Shown piece by piece: positions 6,472-7,914 of a stretch of 7,914 nucleotides of DNA. The translations under genes were made by a program, and so were the position numbers. The notes below the pieces were generated by a model. The model made no database searches and was not told the origin of the DNA. It was given only the letters and a program-made list of their open reading frames with translations. Where the stretch lies: positions 1-7,914 of the forward strand of contig CADCLH010000129.1 of assembly GCA_902802215.1 (NCBI GenBank). The letters run 5' to 3'. The DNA is from Oscillospiraceae bacterium. Lineage in GTDB: Bacteria > Bacillota > Clostridia > Oscillospirales > Oscillospiraceae. The stretch's first letter is position 1. The number at the start of each line of letters is the position of its first letter.

Positions 6472-7677
6472 ATGAAACGCTTTGTCGTGATCGTGCTTGC
6501 CGTGCTGCTCGTCTTCGGCGTCGTGGCCTCCATCGTCAGCATCACCCAGAAGGCGCAGCCGTCCGAGGCTCCCGCCCCGACGGACGCTCTCGCGCCCGAC
6601 GCCCAGCCGGAGACGACGGCCGAAGCGGTCGTGATCCGCAGCCTGGACGAGGACGCGATCCGCGCCCTGCGCGCGCCGGACGAGGTCGTGCTCTCCCTCG
6701 GCGGCGAGACCGTGAGCTGGGACGAATACTGCCAGTGGCTCTTCTCGACCGGACGGCAGATCGAGGATTACTTCCGCCAGATGGCGAGCTTCTACGGCCT
6801 GGCCGCGGACTGGGAGGGCTCGGTCGGCGACGGCAGCGGCATGACCTACGCCCAGTACGCCGTCCATGAGACTAACGAGAACCTGTCCAATATCCTCGCC
6901 TACCGCCGCTTCGCCGCCGAGGAGCAGATCACGCTGAGCGAGGACCAGCAGGCGCAGCTCACCGACGAGGCGCTGGCCAAGGCCCTGCTCGGCGAGAACG
7001 CCACGGTGGAGCAGCTCACCGCCGAGCTCGAAAAGGAGGGCTTCGGCATCGAGACCTTCCGCCGCATCCGCGAGACCAACCTCCAGCTCGACGCCTTCTT
7101 TGACGACACCTACGGCGAAAACGGCGCGAAGGTCACGGACGACGAGGCCGTCGCCTATCTGGAGGAGAAGGGCTACGTCTCCGCGGGGCACATCCTGCTG
7201 ATGACCATCGACCCCAACACCGGCGACAAGCTGGAGGAGGCCGCCGTGGCCGAGAAAAAGCTCAGGGCCGGGGAGATCGCAGACGAGCTGCGCGCCATCG
7301 CCGATCCCGAACAGCGCGAGCAGCGCTTCCTCGAGCTCAAGGCGGAGCTCTGCGAGGACGGCGGCAAGATCGCCTACCCCAACGGCTACACCTACACCTC
7401 CGGCACCATGGTCAAGGAGTTTGAATCGGCGGTCAACGCGCTCGAGCCCTTCGAGGTCTCCGACCCGGTGGAGAGCGCCTACGGCTACCACGTGATCATG
7501 CGTCTGCCGCTGCGCGCCGACAGCCTGCTCTACAGCGCCCAGGGCACGCCCGTGACCGCGCGTCAGGAGACCGCCGTCGCCGGGATGAACGACAGGCTCG
7601 CGGCCTTCATCGAGGCCAATCCCGTCGCCTTCGCCGAGGGCGTCGAGGACTTCGACCTCGTGAAGTATCTGAAATAA
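6472..7677 (+). CDS. Membrane-anchored parvulin-type peptidyl-prolyl isomerase (PrsA-like foldase)
   Basis: This 401-residue protein looks like an extracytoplasmic foldase that helps exported proteins fold by cis-trans isomerisation of prolyl bonds. Residues 1-26 are a signal sequence or membrane anchor (MKRF, then a VIVLAVLLVFGVVASIV core). No lipobox Cys is present, so unlike B. subtilis PrsA it is not an obvious lipoprotein. A Pro/Ala/Thr-rich linker (about 30-52) leads to a charged helical SurA/PrsA-like chaperone region (about 62-230). The parvulin domain follows: SAGHILLMT (His240), a GTMVKEFESAV segment with Met313 and Phe317, then YGYHVIMRL (His340). It is about 20-25 residues longer than a minimal parvulin core between the two His, with a degenerate middle, so chaperoning may outweigh catalysis. 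The position right after mfd matches the mfd-prsA order I recall from Clostridia. It has its own promoter and terminator. Confidence 0.82.
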   Translation: MKRFVVIVLAVLLVFGVVASIVSITQKAQPSEAPAPTDALAPDAQPETTAEAVVIRSLDEDAIRALRAPDEVVLSLGGETVSWDEYCQWLFSTGRQIEDYFRQMASFYGLAADWEGSVGDGSGMTYAQYAVHETNENLSNILAYRRFAAEEQITLSEDQQAQLTDEALAKALLGENATVEQLTAELEKEGFGIETFRRIRETNLQLDAFFDDTYGENGAKVTDDEAVAYLEEKGYVSAGHILLMTIDPNTGDKLEEAAVAEKKLRAGEIADELRAIADPEQREQRFLELKAELCEDGGKIAYPNGYTYTSGTMVKEFESAVNALEPFEVSDPVESAYGYHVIMRLPLRADSLLYSAQGTPVTARQETAVAGMNDRLAAFIEANPVAFAEGVEDFDLVKYLK

Positions 7678-7691
7678 ATACAATATGCAGG

Positions 7692-7723
7692 GCGGAGCCG
7701 CGAATGCGGCTCCGCTGTTTTTT
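7692..7723 (+). terminator. Strong intrinsic terminator after the foldase gene
   Basis: GCGGAGCCGC and GCGGCTCCGC form a perfect ten-pair stem with a GAAT tetraloop, followed by TGTTTTTT. It starts 14 bases after the foldase stop and separates that gene cleanly from the next promoter. Confidence 0.95.
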
Positions 7724-7742
7724 CGGAATCGACCCGGAACGC

Positions 7743-7771
7743 TTGACGGCGGAGGGGCATGCTTGTATAAT
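7743..7771 (+). promoter_or_regulatory. Near-consensus sigma-A promoter of the last gene
   Basis: TTGACG (7743-7748, five of six bases) and a perfect TATAAT (7766-7771) are 17 bases apart. Transcription should begin around 7778, giving a leader of about 54 bases. As the closest match to consensus in the window, it predicts high expression of the secreted product unless repressed. Confidence 0.88.
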
Positions 7772-7776
7772 AATAG

Positions 7777-7818
7777 AAGATATTGTGGAGCCCTCGCGGA
7801 GGGCATAACAAGATATTG
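7777..7818 (+). promoter_or_regulatory. Leader with direct repeats flanking a hairpin
   Basis: AAGATATTG occurs at 7777-7785 and again at 7810-7818, 33 bases apart. Between the copies a six-pair hairpin forms: GCCCTC (7790-7795), loop GCG, GAGGGC (7799-7804). The first copy overlaps the predicted transcription start and the second runs into the ribosome site. It could be an mRNA-stabilising 5' structure or a paired operator; no known riboswitch is recognised. Confidence 0.45.
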
Positions 7819-7824
7819 GGAGGA
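7818..7824 (+). promoter_or_regulatory. Ribosome binding site of the last gene
   Basis: GGGAGGA lies eight bases (from the end of GGAGG) before ATG 7832 and fixes that start codon. Confidence 0.8.
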
Positions 7825-7831
7825 AAACGAA

Positions 7832-7914
7832 ATGAAAAAGTCGCTGCGCATCCTGAGCCTGCTGCTGGCGCTGGTCTTCCTGCTGTCGCTGGCGCCGATG
7901 GCCGCCTTTGCCGA
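7832..7914 (+). CDS. Secreted protein, only the signal peptide in the window
   Basis: Only 27 complete codons are present before the window ends. They form a textbook Sec signal peptide: a basic start (MKKSLR), a leucine-rich core of about 14 residues, then SLAPMAAFA with an Ala-x-Ala type site, so signal peptidase I should cut right after Ala27. No lipobox Cys is seen. The mature protein is outside the window, so its function is unknown. The very strong promoter and ribosome site suggest an abundant exported or surface protein, possibly a cell-wall or adhesion protein, but that is inference. The upstream foldase could assist its folding. Confidence 0.8.
   Translation, partial: MKKSLRILSLLLALVFLLSLAPMAAFA

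Noticed and set aside
6391..7851. 486-codon minus-strand frame opposite the foldase
   Set aside because: It crosses the strong terminator and the last promoter, and its protein shows only GC-driven composition.

Overview
This is a GC-rich, gene-dense stretch of a bacterial chromosome. Every convincing gene lies on the + strand. The Gram-positive-type Mfd, the membrane-anchored parvulin foldase directly after mfd, the strong AGGAGG-type ribosome sites and the sigma-A consensus promoters point to a Firmicute. A GC-rich clostridial gut lineage of the Oscillospiraceae/Ruminococcaceae kind is my best guess; this is inference from sequence style, not a search. The window holds mostly housekeeping and transport genes, and I see no phage genes, transposase, CRISPR array, tRNA or rRNA.

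Layout. Bases 1-405 are the 3' part of a ribonuclease HI gene (rnhA), cut by the window edge. It overlaps by ATGA with an ABC half-transporter exporter (402-2144), followed 16 bases later by a GNAT acetyltransferase (2161-2739). These three look like one transcription unit, ending at a modest hairpin terminator (2745-2769). The gap 2740-2913 is mostly filled by a ~104-base palindromic repeat (2795-2898) flanked by AAAACG on both sides. Then comes mfd (2914-6388), the transcription-repair coupling factor, which is broken: between helicase motifs Ia and II the reading frame jumps at about 5014-5023. Comparison with remembered Mfd sequences indicates that about 32 bases are missing. Both halves are otherwise well preserved. 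An extended -10 promoter (6404-6432) drives a membrane-anchored parvulin-type foldase (6472-7677), closed by a strong intrinsic terminator (7692-7723). A near-perfect sigma-A promoter (7743-7771) and a short structured leader precede a secreted protein, of which only the signal peptide (7832-7914) is in the window.

How it works together. RNase HI (removal of RNA-DNA hybrids) and Mfd (rescue of RNA polymerase stalled at damage) both belong to genome maintenance. The exporter and acetyltransferase could form a small export/modification pair, but nothing in the sequence gives a substrate. The foldase and the last gene are envelope or secretion functions with their own promoters, so the mfd lesion should not affect them. 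The main items for a second look are the mfd frameshift, the palindromic element next to the mfd start, and the repeat-flanked hairpin leader of the last gene. I found no convincing undescribed multi-gene system.
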